Notes under the pieces: model-generated
Databases searched by the model: none
Told to the model about the DNA's origin: nothing
The model's input: only the letters and a program-made list of their open reading frames with translations
Position numbers and translations under genes: made by a program
From: Yoonia sp. SS1-5
Lineage (GTDB): Bacteria > Pseudomonadota > Alphaproteobacteria > Rhodobacterales > Rhodobacteraceae
Direction: 5' to 3'
Assembly (NCBI RefSeq): GCF_038443705.2
Contig: NZ_CP151767.2
Location: 2,781,501-2,845,500, forward strand
DNA length: 64,000 bases
Part shown: one piece after another, positions 1-9,090 of the stretch
Numbering within the stretch: the stretch's first letter is position 1
Layout: each line of letters begins with the position of its first letter

Positions 1-653
1 GCCGCGGCTGTTGTCGCTGCCAGCGCAATGGTCATGGTATTGCCAGCGTTTGAGAATTGGTTACCTGCAGCGCCAGCCAAGCTGTTTGCACCGTCAGCGG
101 CAGTCACGTTCGCGCTCAGATCGGCGCCTGTTCCGAAAACGCCCGCATCGGTGCTAAGGTCTTGACGTGCAACAGAGATATTCGCCGATGTCACCGTGCC
201 GTCATTCGACCGGTCAAGCGAGGAGAGCACGTTGACCGCGTCTGTCCCTTGCAACATGTTCAAACCGTTGAATTGAGCAGCCCCAACAACAGACGCAATC
301 TGGTCGGTAAGTGCATTAACGTCATCTTGCAGTTTGGTTCGATCAACATTCTCACCCTGCGCGGCGACGATCTTCTCCTTCATATCGGTCAGAAGGTCGG
401 TCACTGTTTCTGCACCGTTACGTGCAACCGCAACAGATGAGCTGCCCAGGGACAGGCTTTCGGAAATGGCTTTGAAACCCTTTACGTCGGATTCCATCAC
501 TTTTGAGATGGCCCAAACGGCAGAGTTGTCGCGGGCAGAACCGACTTCCTTGCCGGTCGAAATCATTGCCTGTGTCTTGGACAGGTCGCCATTGATCGAC
601 TTGAGTGTCTGAAGCGCAACCATTGCGCTGTTATTTGTCAGAATACTGGACAT
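1..653 (-). CDS. fliC: flagellin (C-terminus cut by window edge)
   Basis: Partial gene for the flagellar filament protein, exported through the flagellar type III apparatus and polymerised outside the cell. About 217 N-terminal residues are visible, starting MSSILTNNSAMVALQTL and continuing with the coiled-coil D0/D1 pattern of flagellins (ISTGKEVGSARDNSAVWAIS near residues 28-48, and an FNGLNMLQG motif near residue 125). The ATG at 653 follows an AAGGA-type ribosome binding site. The conserved C-terminal D1/D0 helices lie beyond the left edge. Other flagellar genes follow on both strands. The N-terminal pattern makes this call secure; only copy number and paralogue name are unknown. Confidence 0.93.
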   Translation of the reverse strand, partial: MSSILTNNSAMVALQTLKSINGDLSKTQAMISTGKEVGSARDNSAVWAISKVMESDVKGFKAISESLSLGSSSVAVARNGAETVTDLLTDMKEKIVAAQGENVDRTKLQDDVNALTDQIASVVGAAQFNGLNMLQGTDAVNVLSSLDRSNDGTVTSANISVARQDLSTDAGVFGTGADLSANVTAADGANSLAGAAGNQFSNAGNTMTIALAATTAA

Positions 654-673
654 GTTTCATGGTCCTTTCTTAA

Positions 674-686
674 GGCGCTTTGCGCC
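674..686 (-). promoter_or_regulatory. small hairpin in flagellin mRNA leader
   Basis: The flagellin leader contains GGCGC-AAA-GCGCC (read on the minus strand), a perfect 5-bp stem about 20 bases before the start codon and close to the ribosome binding site. In alphaproteobacteria such as Caulobacter, the FlbT protein controls flagellin mRNA through its leader. That this hairpin is such a target is inference. No flbT gene is in view. Confidence 0.3.
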
Positions 687-856
687 GGGTTGGTTCATGG
701 GAATGCGCCGCAGCGCAACGAACACGTCGTTCTGACGAGGATCACCGGCGCATTTTCCACACCGGGCTAGCCTTTATGGCGTGATGTCACTTTGACCAGA
801 TCTGCCTGAATAAGCCGTTAATCAGCGCTCGTCTTTTCCGTGCAATTTTAGCTAAG

Positions 857-1198
857 TCAGGCCTTCTTCTCGATGCTGGATTGCGGATTCGCAACGATAG
901 CCATGCCGCCGGCCCGATTATAAACGGTCATGCCGTGGCGCATTTCGTCCAACATCTTGAGCCTTTTTTGGGCAGATTTCACCCCAGACATTGCTGCAGA
1001 AATTAGTGCCTGATTCTCGACCAGCGCATTGTGAACCTCGCGCAGGTATTTCTCAGGCGAAGACGAGCGGCGCAGCACATCAAAGAGGCGCTGCTTCTCT
1101 TCAATGGAGCGATCGAGCATTGCAAAATCGCCCTTCTTCAATGCATCGCGCTCTTGCTTGAGCAAGGCTAGCATGCGGGTGACTGCGCCCTCAGACAT
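857..1198 (-). CDS. FlgN-like flagellar export chaperone
   Basis: A 113-residue, mostly helical, charged protein with long amphipathic helices (residues 5-90), consistent with the FlgN family of cytoplasmic chaperones that escort hook-associated proteins to the flagellar export gate. Its start codon overlaps the end of the upstream FlgJ-like gene by 8 bases, so the two are probably translated together. The family assignment rests on size, helical character and flagellar neighbourhood rather than on a catalytic motif. Another small flagellar chaperone is possible. Confidence 0.6.
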   Translation of the reverse strand: MSEGAVTRMLALLKQERDALKKGDFAMLDRSIEEKQRLFDVLRRSSSPEKYLREVHNALVENQALISAAMSGVKSAQKRLKMLDEMRHGMTVYNRAGGMAIVANPQSSIEKKA

Positions 1199-1484
1199 TC
1201 ATACGTAGCTTCATTGCTTCGAACAAGGCCTCTGCCAGGCCGATACCCCCAGCCTCCACCATCTCTTTTGCCTGCGCATCCCGCAGGAATGACGCAAACT
1301 GATCCTCGCCCGCGCCGCCGCCAAACGCATCACGCGGCGCGCCCAAGCCCGCGGATTTGAGCATTTCGGACAGGAATGTTGCTTCCAGTTTGTTTGCGGC
1401 GTCTCTGAGCTTGTCATCATTCTTGACATAGTCAGGCAATGTGGGTGCGCCGCGTGGCGATGGCAGAACTGGGATTGTGGTCAT
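1191..1484 (-). CDS. FlgJ N-terminal-like rod-binding protein
   Basis: A small protein (97 residues from the chosen start) matching the rod-binding N-terminal domain of FlgJ, without the muramidase domain found in enterobacteria. The pattern LRDAANKLEATFLSEMLKSA (about residues 25-44) followed by a glycine-rich segment and FASFLRDAQAKEM is typical. In alphaproteobacteria these short versions are often named CheL or FlgJ-like and help rod assembly in the periplasm. I chose the ATG at 1484 because GGAG lies six bases before it. An ATG at 1499 and a TTG at 1511 are also in frame. It overlaps the FlgN-like gene downstream. Confidence 0.8.
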   Translation of the reverse strand: MTTIPVLPSPRGAPTLPDYVKNDDKLRDAANKLEATFLSEMLKSAGLGAPRDAFGGGAGEDQFASFLRDAQAKEMVEAGGIGLAEALFEAMKLRMNV

Positions 1485-1565
1485 CGGCTTCTCCGTCATG
1501 GTCGAGGGCAATTTGTCAGATAGCCGTAAACAATCAGTAAGTTTTTGGTGCCAGACAGAGGTCAG

Positions 1566-2912
1566 ATGGATTCTACCGGGGCTGCGATGATACCGAATTT
1601 GCTTACCGATCTGACAGCAAAGCCAGCTGCTGTGATGCTAGAGGGCGGCGCCCTAGCGACGGACGATAGTCAGCGAGGATTTGAGGTTATTTTCGGGGAT
1701 ATGGTTGAATTGGGTGGTGATGTCGCCGCCGAGGTTCCCTTGGAAGTGGTGGAGGAGAATTCCCCGGACACAACCGAAACGCCCGAGAATTTCCTGCGTC
1801 CAGCACCAGCTGACGGTCAAACCGATATTCCATTGGTAAAGGCGTCAACTGTAAGCGACCCGGATTTCAAGCCAGATCAACAGCCTGTTCTGCCGCTCAC
1901 AGGCGAACAAAAGACATCAAACGCTCTGGGAGCCAACGACAAGGGCGTGGCACAGCAAGGCCCTCGCAACGATATGTCGGCTTCGCCAGAGGGATCTAAA
2001 AGCAAGGCCGAAATGCCTGTTCCGACCAAGACTTCGGATGCCCGTAGTCAGGGGAATGCTGCGCAATCGCTGTTTGAAAGTCGCGTCCCAGCAGCTGCTG
2101 TTATCGGCGACAAAAAACCAGTAGATTCCAAAACGACGCAGCAGGGTGCCAAGATTGACGTGCCTGCAAAAAATGCAGAAAGGGCCGTCGCCACTGCTGA
2201 GTCTGGCCGTGAGACAGTCATTTCCATGGAAAAAACCATATCGCCACGCGAGCGCAAGGATTTTGATCACCCACCGCGCAGAGAGTGGTCAACTGTCGGG
2301 AACGCTTCGTCGGGCGACCGGCAAACTGCCCAGTTGCCTAGCCAAGCAACTACCGCCGCTGCCGTGCCGATAATACACCTGAAACCCTCGGGAAACGACA
2401 CTTTGAAACCTGCACGTCAGGAGGGGGTGTTTGATGCGCCGCTGGCGGTAGGTTCAAATGCAGAGCGGGCAGCACCATCGACGATTGCGGCGCCGACAGC
2501 GCCTAGTGCTACCGGTAACCCTGATATGGCCCGTCAGGTTGCCAACCAACTGGCCGTCGCCATCGGCGGGCAATCGGGTGGTAAGGCGGAAATTGTGCTT
2601 AGCCCGAAAGAGCTTGGGCGCGTCCGGCTTAGCATGTCAGCAGTTGATGCTACAATTACACTGCATATCGCATCCGAAAGACCCGAGACTGCAGATCTCA
2701 TGCGGCGTCATATCGACGTGCTGGCGCAGGAGTTTCGGGAACTGGGTTACGAAAATATTGGTTTTTCCTTTGATGGCCAAGGCCGGCAGACAAAGGAAGA
2801 CGATGCAACGGCATCAATAGATCAGGCCCGCGCTACCGGATCAGACTCCGGTGACGAGGGCGAACAAACTATGCGCGCGCCAAAAGTCAGCGGCCTCGAT
2901 TTGCGCCTATAA
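1566..2912 (+). CDS. fliK: flagellar hook-length control protein FliK
   Basis: About 448 residues. The long N-terminal part is low-complexity and rich in Pro, Ala, Ser, Thr and acidic residues, as expected for the secreted ruler portion. The C-terminal part (about residues 325-420) has the conserved Flg_hook domain, including KAEIVLSPKELGRVRLSM and LMRRHIDVLAQEFRELGY. FliK measures hook length and switches the export apparatus from hook to filament substrates. An in-frame TTG lies at 1545, but the ATG at 1566 follows an AGAGGT ribosome binding site. It is divergent from the FlgJ-like gene and followed closely by flgD. Confidence 0.9.
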   Translation: MDSTGAAMIPNLLTDLTAKPAAVMLEGGALATDDSQRGFEVIFGDMVELGGDVAAEVPLEVVEENSPDTTETPENFLRPAPADGQTDIPLVKASTVSDPDFKPDQQPVLPLTGEQKTSNALGANDKGVAQQGPRNDMSASPEGSKSKAEMPVPTKTSDARSQGNAAQSLFESRVPAAAVIGDKKPVDSKTTQQGAKIDVPAKNAERAVATAESGRETVISMEKTISPRERKDFDHPPRREWSTVGNASSGDRQTAQLPSQATTAAAVPIIHLKPSGNDTLKPARQEGVFDAPLAVGSNAERAAPSTIAAPTAPSATGNPDMARQVANQLAVAIGGQSGGKAEIVLSPKELGRVRLSMSAVDATITLHIASERPETADLMRRHIDVLAQEFRELGYENIGFSFDGQGRQTKEDDATASIDQARATGSDSGDEGEQTMRAPKVSGLDLRL

Positions 2913-2922
2913 GGACAATAAT

Positions 2923-3594
2923 ATGGAAATCTCGACAAACCCGACCGCAACAACGCCGCCGCCAATCCCGGCAGCAAGTCAGGATAGTCCGACAAGCGGT
3001 ATCAGTTCGGATTTTGAGACATTCTTGCGGATGCTTACAGTGCAGATGCAAAATCAGGACCCGTTAAACCCCGTCGATTCATCGGATTATGCTGTGCAGC
3101 TCGCCACCTTCTCTGGGGTAGAACAAGCGGTTTTGACGAATGACCTGCTGAAATCCCTGACCTCGCAAATGAACACAAGCGGATTGGCGGGTATGGCAGA
3201 CTGGGTTGGGAAAGAGGCCCGGGCCGAGGCCCCCGGGTTCTTTGATGGGCAGCCAATTGTCATCGCCCCGCGACCCGAGGCGATTGCCGATCGGGCCGAG
3301 ATTGTCGTCCGTGATGAAGCGGGCAGCGTGGTGCAACGTTTTGATATTGCCGTGACATCGGATCCGATAGAATGGGCAGGCGTTGATACCGGCGGTTTTC
3401 CAATGGATCGCGGCCTTTATTCGTTTGAGGTCGTCAGCATGTCCGGTGACGAAATCATCGCGCAAGCCCCCGCCGCCGTCTACAGCCGCATCACCGAAGT
3501 CCGCACCGAGAGCAGTGGGACCGTCTTGATCCTGGAAGGTGGCGCAGCTGTCACAAGCGACAAGGTCACGGCGTTGCGGGATCCGAGCGCCTGA
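2923..3594 (+). CDS. flgD: flagellar hook capping protein FlgD
   Basis: A 223-residue FlgD-family protein, the scaffold cap needed for hook assembly. The diagnostic N-terminal block FETFLRMLTVQMQNQDPLNP, followed by YAVQLATFSGVEQ, occupies about residues 30-70. The rest forms the Tudor/FnIII-like part. The reading frame is open further upstream, but the ATG at 2923 has AAGGA nine bases ahead and begins only 10 bases after the fliK stop. The pair is therefore an operon. Confidence 0.93.
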   Translation: MEISTNPTATTPPPIPAASQDSPTSGISSDFETFLRMLTVQMQNQDPLNPVDSSDYAVQLATFSGVEQAVLTNDLLKSLTSQMNTSGLAGMADWVGKEARAEAPGFFDGQPIVIAPRPEAIADRAEIVVRDEAGSVVQRFDIAVTSDPIEWAGVDTGGFPMDRGLYSFEVVSMSGDEIIAQAPAAVYSRITEVRTESSGTVLILEGGAAVTSDKVTALRDPSA

Positions 3595-3612
3595 CAGTCA
3601 AGCGTACCCATA

Positions 3613-3641
3613 GCGCAGCGACGGGTATAGATCCGCTGCGC
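3613..3641 (+). terminator. possible terminator hairpin after flgD
   Basis: GCGCAGCG and CGCTGCGC form a perfect 8-bp inverted repeat with a 13-base loop, 18 bases after the flgD stop. There is no following T run, so intrinsic termination is uncertain. The rest of the stretch up to the convergent ubiB gene shows nothing I can name. Confidence 0.3.
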
Positions 3642-3869
3642 GGCTCATCTCGCTCCTCGAAAAAGGCAGCGTTGGGCCGGATGCCAGTTCCAATTGATAC
3701 CAGTCAAGAGCGGCGAAAAGCCATCTTCCGAACAATTTCAGGGATATTGCCCCAACTGCAAAGCGTCGGGGGTGCAATGAAGTCGATAGGGCAACTTAAG
3801 CTGGTTTGCCGCGTCAAATGGGCCAGTGACCCAAGGCGTAAGTCAATCAGCGGGCCCAGGGCTAGAACC

Positions 3870-5399
3870 CTAGAGAAAGTTGCTTATCCAGACGCCAAGC
3901 CCCACCAATGTTCCGCCCAGTGCCATCCAGGATAGCCGCGCGATCCGGCGTTGCGGTTTTGGCGGTGGCGGCGGGTTGTTCAACCGGATCAAGGCATCCT
4001 CGGCCAATTGGGGAAGTTGCGGGCCAAAGCGTGCCAGAACGCGGGCCGTCTTGGCCAAATCTGCAAGCAGTGCCTTTGGGCCAATGCTTTTTTTGATGTA
4101 GTCCTCGACGACCGGGCGGGCGACCTCCCAGATATTTATATGCGGGTCGAGGGATCTGGCCACCCCTTCCACGACCACCATCGTCCGTTGAAGCAGGATG
4201 AGTTCTGTCCGTGTCTCCATCCCGAAACGTTCGGTTACTTCAAAGAGGTAGTTCAGCAAACGCGCCATGGAAATCCGGCTGGCATCCATTCCAAAAATAG
4301 GCTCACCCACCGCGCGCAGCGCCCGCGCAAATTCGTCCACGTCGCGATCCGCCGGAACATAGCCCGCCTCGAAATGAACCTCGGCGACCCGATTGTAATC
4401 CTTGCGAATGAAGCCAAACAGGATCTCGGCATAGACACGGCGGGTATATTCATCAATCCGGCCCATGATTCCGAAATCGTATGCAATGATATCGCCATTC
4501 GCGGCCACCTTCAGGTTGCCTTGATGCATATCACCATGAAAATACCCATCGCGCAGGGCGTGGTTCAGAAAAAGTTCCAAGACCCGCGAGGCAAGCGCAC
4601 GTCGGTCATGACCTGCGCTATCGAGCGCATCATTGATGCCGATATTGGTGCCCTCTGCCCAGTCCAGCGTCATCACCCGCCGGCCCGACAAATGCCAACG
4701 GATCTTGGGTACCTGAAAACCTGAATCCGTTTCGGTATTGGCGGCAAATTCGGCAGCCGCAGCGCTTTCCAGACGCAGATCAAGCTCGCCCATGACGACG
4801 CCTTCGAAATGGGTGATCACATCCATGGGCCGCAAACGGCGGGATGCGGGTGACAAGACCTCGATCACACGGGCGGCAAAGTAGAACGCGTCGATATCCT
4901 TTCGAAACGCCTTTTCGATCCCGGGGCGCAGGATCTTGACGGCAACAGCCTCGCCAGTATCGGCCAAGTGCGCCTTGTGCACCTGCGCCAATGACGCTGC
5001 AGCAACAGGTTCCGAGAATGTCGAAAACAGCTGATCAAATGACATACCCAATTCGTGTTGCAAGGCGGCCTTGGCCTCCCGCATGGAGAAGGGCGGCAAC
5101 TTATCCTGCAAGACGCGCAACTGCACGGCCAACTCGTCCCCCACCACATCCGGGCGGGTAGACAGGATCTGCCCAAACTTGATGTAGGCGGGGCCCAGCG
5201 CAGTCAGCGCCCGGGGGGCTGGCGGCATCGAAAGATCACCCTGATATCCCAGCCACCGGAAGGGCCAAACCAGTGTGCGAAATGTGATCCGCAAAAGTGG
5301 CCCGGCATCAAATGCGTCAAGCACCACTTTCATGGCACCTGTCCGTTCAAGCGTCGCGCCCGTTCGGATCAGACGAATAATATTGTGAGGTCCGCGCAA
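3870..5399 (-). CDS. ubiB: UbiB, atypical kinase-like ubiquinone biosynthesis protein
   Basis: About 509 residues of the ABC1/ADCK/UbiB family, membrane-attached ATPases that support coenzyme Q synthesis. Visible family marks are the KFGQ motif (in AYIKFGQILSTRPD), the alanine-rich loop before QVHKA, the kinase-like VAVKILRPG, HGDMHQGN and YDFGIMGR. Two short C-terminal membrane segments end in WISNFL. The likely start is a TTG at 5399 (product beginning MRGPHNIIRLIRTG), one base after the ubiE stop. Longer reading would run back into ubiE. Tight spacing implies co-transcription and probably translational coupling with ubiE. Confidence 0.92.
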   Translation of the reverse strand: MRGPHNIIRLIRTGATLERTGAMKVVLDAFDAGPLLRITFRTLVWPFRWLGYQGDLSMPPAPRALTALGPAYIKFGQILSTRPDVVGDELAVQLRVLQDKLPPFSMREAKAALQHELGMSFDQLFSTFSEPVAAASLAQVHKAHLADTGEAVAVKILRPGIEKAFRKDIDAFYFAARVIEVLSPASRRLRPMDVITHFEGVVMGELDLRLESAAAAEFAANTETDSGFQVPKIRWHLSGRRVMTLDWAEGTNIGINDALDSAGHDRRALASRVLELFLNHALRDGYFHGDMHQGNLKVAANGDIIAYDFGIMGRIDEYTRRVYAEILFGFIRKDYNRVAEVHFEAGYVPADRDVDEFARALRAVGEPIFGMDASRISMARLLNYLFEVTERFGMETRTELILLQRTMVVVEGVARSLDPHINIWEVARPVVEDYIKKSIGPKALLADLAKTARVLARFGPQLPQLAEDALIRLNNPPPPPKPQRRIARLSWMALGGTLVGLGVWISNFL

Positions 5400-5400
5400 A

Positions 5401-6153
5401 TCAGATCTTCCAGCCGGAATGCAATGCGGCAACGCCCATTGTCATGTTCCGGTATTTCGCATTTTCGAAACCCGCATCGCGGATCATTTCCAGGAAACTA
5501 TCCTGATCCGGAAACTTCCGGATCGATTCAATCAGGTATTGATAGCTATCGCGGTCCCCCGCGATAACCTGCCCCATGCGAGGGATCACGTTGAACGAAT
5601 ACGCATCATAGGCGGCCTGCATCATCGGGTTCGGCAATTGACTGAACTCCAAAACCATCAACCGCCCGCCTGGCCGCAAGACCCGGTAGGCTTCGGCGAG
5701 CGCCTCTTGCGGGCGCGTCACGTTTCGGATGCCGAAGCTGATTGTGTAAACATCAAACGTGTTGGCCTCGAAAGGCAGCGCCATTGCATCCCCGACCACC
5801 CAATCCAGACTGTCGGACATGCGGGCAGCCTCGGCCCGTTTGCGGCCCTCGACCAGCATCGGCTCGGTCAGATCGAGAACGGTTGCATGCCCGTGACCCG
5901 CCCTTTTCAAAAACCGAAACGAGATATCGCCCGTCCCACCAGCCACATCCAGCAGCCTTTGGCCCGGGCGTGGCGCAAGCCAATCCATCATGGCGTCTTT
6001 CCAGATCCGGTGAACACCGCCGGACATCACATCATTCATAATGTCGTATTTGCTGGCGACCGAGGAAAACACGCCCTGCACGCGGCCGGCCTTTTCATCT
6101 TCGCGAACGGTTTCGAACCCAAAATGCGTTGTTGTGTCTGGCTTGTCTGTCAC
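5401..6153 (-). CDS. ubiE: UbiE, ubiquinone C-methyltransferase
   Basis: A 250-residue class I SAM-dependent methyltransferase that methylates the benzoquinol ring during ubiquinone (and in some bacteria menaquinone) synthesis. The UbiE signature [18 protein letters not shown] is at about residues 36-53, SAM motif I is [13 protein letters not shown], and the second signature [15 protein letters not shown] is present, as is the ending [11 protein letters not shown]. The start is GTG. It is divergent from mutM and is the first gene of ubiE-ubiB. Confidence 0.95.
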   Translation of the reverse strand: MTDKPDTTTHFGFETVREDEKAGRVQGVFSSVASKYDIMNDVMSGGVHRIWKDAMMDWLAPRPGQRLLDVAGGTGDISFRFLKRAGHGHATVLDLTEPMLVEGRKRAEAARMSDSLDWVVGDAMALPFEANTFDVYTISFGIRNVTRPQEALAEAYRVLRPGGRLMVLEFSQLPNPMMQAAYDAYSFNVIPRMGQVIAGDRDSYQYLIESIRKFPDQDSFLEMIRDAGFENAKYRNMTMGVAALHSGWKI

Positions 6154-6313
6154 GGTCAGCGTCCCACCCGGTAAACTTCTATCTTGGGGTTATACGCAGT
6201 TCGGGGAAGAGACAAACTGTCAATCTGCCACGGGGGCACCGACAGGATTCTTGTGGGCCTTGCGATCCACCTGCATTAACGAGAGGTCAGCAACAACAAT
6301 CTGATTGGGTGTT

Positions 6314-7165
6314 ATGCCAGAATTGCCAGAAGTTGAAACCGTCAAGGCTGGGTTGGCCCCTGTTCTTGAAGGGCAGGTGATCGCCCGTGCGCTGGTGAAC
6401 CGGCCCGATCTGCGCTGGCCCTTTCCTGAAAATATGGCGGCCCGACTGACCGGAAAGCGCGTGATCGGTCTGCGGCGTCGTTCGAAATATATTCTTGCTG
6501 ATCTGGATAGCGCCGAAACATTGTTGATCCATCTGGGGATGTCGGGCCGCATGCTGATCTCGGGACACAAGGTCGGAAATTTTGTGCATCCGCAGGCCGC
6601 ACTTGTGAAACATGACCATGTGGTCCTGGATATGGCAGGCGGCGCGCGTATCGCATTTAACGACGCCCGCAGGTTCGGGGCGATGGATCTGATGCAAACG
6701 GACGCGCAGGACGCGCATTGGTTAATCCGTGATCTGGGGCCGGAACCGCTTGGCAATCGCTTTGACGAAACCCATCTGGTCGCGCGCTTGAAGGGTCGAA
6801 ATACACCGATCAAATCCGCGCTGCTTGATCAAACCGTCGTGGCTGGCCTAGGCAATATATATGTGTGCGAAGTCCTGTTTCGTGCCGGTATACACCCCCG
6901 CCGCAAAGCGGGGCAGATCAGCGCCAGGCGGATTGCCGCACTGGTTCCGATCATTCGTGATGTCCTTACGGAAGCCATTGCCGCGGGTGGATCATCTTTG
7001 CGCGACTACAAGCAAACAGATGGCGAACTGGGATATTTTCAGCATGGGTTTCAGGTTTACGGTCGCGAGGGCGAAGACTGCGTAACCCCCGGATGCAGCA
7101 AGAAAATCAAGCGAATCGTTCAATCCGGACGCTCATCTTTCTTCTGTCCGCAATGCCAAAGATAA
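6314..7165 (+). CDS. mutM: formamidopyrimidine-DNA glycosylase (Fpg/MutM)
   Basis: A 283-residue base-excision repair enzyme that removes 8-oxoguanine and formamidopyrimidines and nicks the site. The mature N-terminus PELPEVETV carries the catalytic Pro1 and Glu2. The helix-two-turn-helix region ([20 protein letters not shown]) and the C-terminal zinc finger with four cysteines (CVTPGC then CPQC) are complete. The frame opens three codons earlier, but cleavage of the initiator to expose proline fixes the start at ATG 6314. Its place before rpsT and dnaA is the usual one in Rhodobacterales. Confidence 0.96.
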   Translation: MPELPEVETVKAGLAPVLEGQVIARALVNRPDLRWPFPENMAARLTGKRVIGLRRRSKYILADLDSAETLLIHLGMSGRMLISGHKVGNFVHPQAALVKHDHVVLDMAGGARIAFNDARRFGAMDLMQTDAQDAHWLIRDLGPEPLGNRFDETHLVARLKGRNTPIKSALLDQTVVAGLGNIYVCEVLFRAGIHPRRKAGQISARRIAALVPIIRDVLTEAIAAGGSSLRDYKQTDGELGYFQHGFQVYGREGEDCVTPGCSKKIKRIVQSGRSSFFCPQCQR

Positions 7166-7228
7166 CTTGATCCGCCTTGTTGCTTTGATAAGCACAGGGG
7201 ATCGACCGGCGGCAAGAAGGACGGCAGC

Positions 7229-8005
7229 ATGGCCTATGACAAGATAATCGTCGATATCAGCGACGACGTGGCAACGATCACGCTGAACAGACCCGATTCC
7301 ATGAACGCGCTGAATTCCGCGCTGCTTTTCGAATTATGCGCCGCACTTGAAGACGCTGACAGCAATGACAAGGTGCGCTGCATCATTATCACCGGGTCCG
7401 AAAAAGCCTTTGCGGCCGGTGCGGACATCAGCGAGATGGCCGAGAAAAACTTTGTCGAGATGTACACAAGCCGCTTTTTCCAGAACGAAGGCGACCGTTT
7501 CAACAATACCCGCAAACCAATCATTGCGGCCGTTGCTGGCTACGCTCTGGGCGGCGGGTGCGAACTTGCCATGATGTGCGATTTTATCATCGCCGCCGAA
7601 AACGCCAAGTTCGGGCAACCGGAAATCAATCTGGGTGTCATCGCGGGCATTGGCGGCACGCAACGACTGACCCGCTATGTCGGCAAGGCCAAATCAATGG
7701 ATATGCATTTGACCGGGCGTTTCATGGACGCGGAAGAGGCCGAGCGGAGCGGCCTTGTCAGCCGAGTTGTTCCGAACAAAAAACTGATGACCGAGGCAAA
7801 AGCCGCCGCCGAAAAGATCGCTGAAAAGTCCATGTTGGCGACGACCGCAACCAAGGATGCCGTGAACCGCGCCTACGAGACCACGCTGGCCGAAGGTATC
7901 CGATACGAGCGCAGCCTGTTCTACGCGCTGTTCGCCACCGAAGATCAAAGCGAAGGCATGGCCGCATTCACCGAAAAGCGCGAGGCGCAGTTCCGCGACA
8001 GGTGA
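7229..8005 (+). CDS. enoyl-CoA hydratase/isomerase family protein
   Basis: A 258-residue crotonase-fold enzyme, most like short-chain enoyl-CoA hydratases that add water to trans-2-enoyl-CoA in fatty acid or aromatic acid degradation. The oxyanion-hole segments [11 protein letters not shown] and [15 protein letters not shown] and the active-site block [20 protein letters not shown] (with the expected glutamate) are intact. An AAGAAGG ribosome binding site precedes the ATG. Substrate chain type cannot be read from sequence. Confidence 0.92.
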   Translation: MAYDKIIVDISDDVATITLNRPDSMNALNSALLFELCAALEDADSNDKVRCIIITGSEKAFAAGADISEMAEKNFVEMYTSRFFQNEGDRFNNTRKPIIAAVAGYALGGGCELAMMCDFIIAAENAKFGQPEINLGVIAGIGGTQRLTRYVGKAKSMDMHLTGRFMDAEEAERSGLVSRVVPNKKLMTEAKAAAEKIAEKSMLATTATKDAVNRAYETTLAEGIRYERSLFYALFATEDQSEGMAAFTEKREAQFRDR

Positions 8006-8183
8006 CGACGCGCCCCCTATTTTAGGCTTCCATTTTAGGCCCAACTGTCCTATCAGCGCGCCAGACATGCGCGTGAGGTCCGCTTTGACCAGAATCACCG
8101 GTTCAGAACCCGGTTGGGGCAGATTGCGCTATCACTTATTTATTTGACCCCGACACCAGGGGTTCGGACAAGGACACGACAAC

Positions 8184-8447
8184 ATGGCTAACTCACAACA
8201 GGCTAAAAAACGCGCCCGCCAGAACGCAGCGCGCTTTGCAGTAAACAAGATGCGCCGTTCGCGCATCCGCACGTATCTTCGCGCAGTTGAAGAGGCGATT
8301 GCATCTGGCGATCAGAAAGCCGCAGCAGAGGCATTGAAGGCCGCACAGCCTGAATTGATGCGCGGTGTGACCAAAGGTGTCATGCACAAGAATACGGCAT
8401 CGCGGAAAATGTCGCGCCTGGCATCACGGGTCAAAGCGATCGGCTAA
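8184..8447 (+). CDS. rpsT: 30S ribosomal protein S20
   Basis: An 87-residue, strongly basic helical protein beginning [15 protein letters not shown], the standard S20 start, with [16 protein letters not shown] near the C-terminus. S20 binds 16S rRNA early in small-subunit assembly. The gene stands alone between the hydratase gene and dnaA and is followed by a strong intrinsic terminator. Confidence 0.97.
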   Translation: MANSQQAKKRARQNAARFAVNKMRRSRIRTYLRAVEEAIASGDQKAAAEALKAAQPELMRGVTKGVMHKNTASRKMSRLASRVKAIG

Positions 8448-8514
8448 ACCTGGTTTGGGGCCATTGAATATCGGCAGGACTTGGCCGATCTGGTCCACTA
8501 TTCGAGACAGAAAG

Positions 8515-8542
8515 GCGCGTCCGTTTCGGGCGCGCTTTTTTT
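8515..8542 (+). terminator. intrinsic terminator of rpsT
   Basis: GCGCGTCCG and CGGGCGCGC pair over nine positions (one G-T wobble) around a TTT loop, followed at once by seven T residues. It lies 68 bases after the rpsT stop. This is the clearest rho-independent terminator in the window. Confidence 0.88.
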
Positions 8543-9090
8543 GTTTGTGTTGCTGTCCGACACAGTTTGCGCGCCATTTCAAAGCGGTCAGAGATTCTTT
8601 TTGTAGAAAGCGAGAGTCAAGCACGATGTTATGTTGAAGCGGCCCCAAACCCCTTGCTAGCTTAGCGATGCGATTCACATCGTTCCGGGGGGACATGAAG
8701 AAGCGCGGTGCTGACGATAACCGGTTTTGGGCTTTTTCAAGAGTTCGCCAACCGCTGCTTTGATGTACCGAACTTCATGCAAAGGTGGTGTCGGGAAACA
8801 TAGTGTTACTATGGAACTGGCCGTTTTTGTGTCTGCACGGTTGTCGGGGGCTGCTCTCTGACGATTGCTGCTGTTTATGGACCTCAACCTGCCACATGGC
8901 ATTTGACCGCGGTGTCTTTAGATCCGCAGTAAAATGTTCCGGCCTAAGGATTTGATGAAAGGCAGACCGCCCCGATGGTGCCATCAGGGGAGCAGGTATC
9001 CTTTTGTTCGGCGCAATGTGTTTGGTGTGACAAGGGGGGCAATCCCGGTTCACGGTGAAATGTTATGTGCGAACGGGACAAAGGGACAAA
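8543..9090 (+). other. gene-free leader region upstream of dnaA
   Basis: About 550 bases between the rpsT terminator and dnaA hold no reading frame that I accept. Overlapping short frames exist on both strands, but none has a convincing start or family pattern. The region must contain the dnaA promoter. I looked for TTATCCACA-type DnaA boxes and found no good match, so I do not call an origin. The only clear structure is a hairpin at 8970-8990. Confidence 0.6.
8970..8990 (+). promoter_or_regulatory. hairpin in probable dnaA leader
   Basis: CCCCGATGG and CCATCAGGGG pair over nine positions with one bulged A and a two-base loop. The hairpin ends 100 bases before the dnaA ATG and has no T run. 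It could be a leader structure or an attenuator-like element. Role unknown. Confidence 0.35.

Noticed and set aside
3951..4724. 257-codon plus-strand frame opposite ubiB, and a 251-codon one (5419-6174) opposite ubiE
   Set aside because: Both are antisense to genes with complete family motifs and carry no recognisable domain.
8543..9090. Replication origin upstream of dnaA
   Set aside because: No convincing DnaA box or AT-rich unwinding element was seen. Being next to dnaA is not enough to call an origin.
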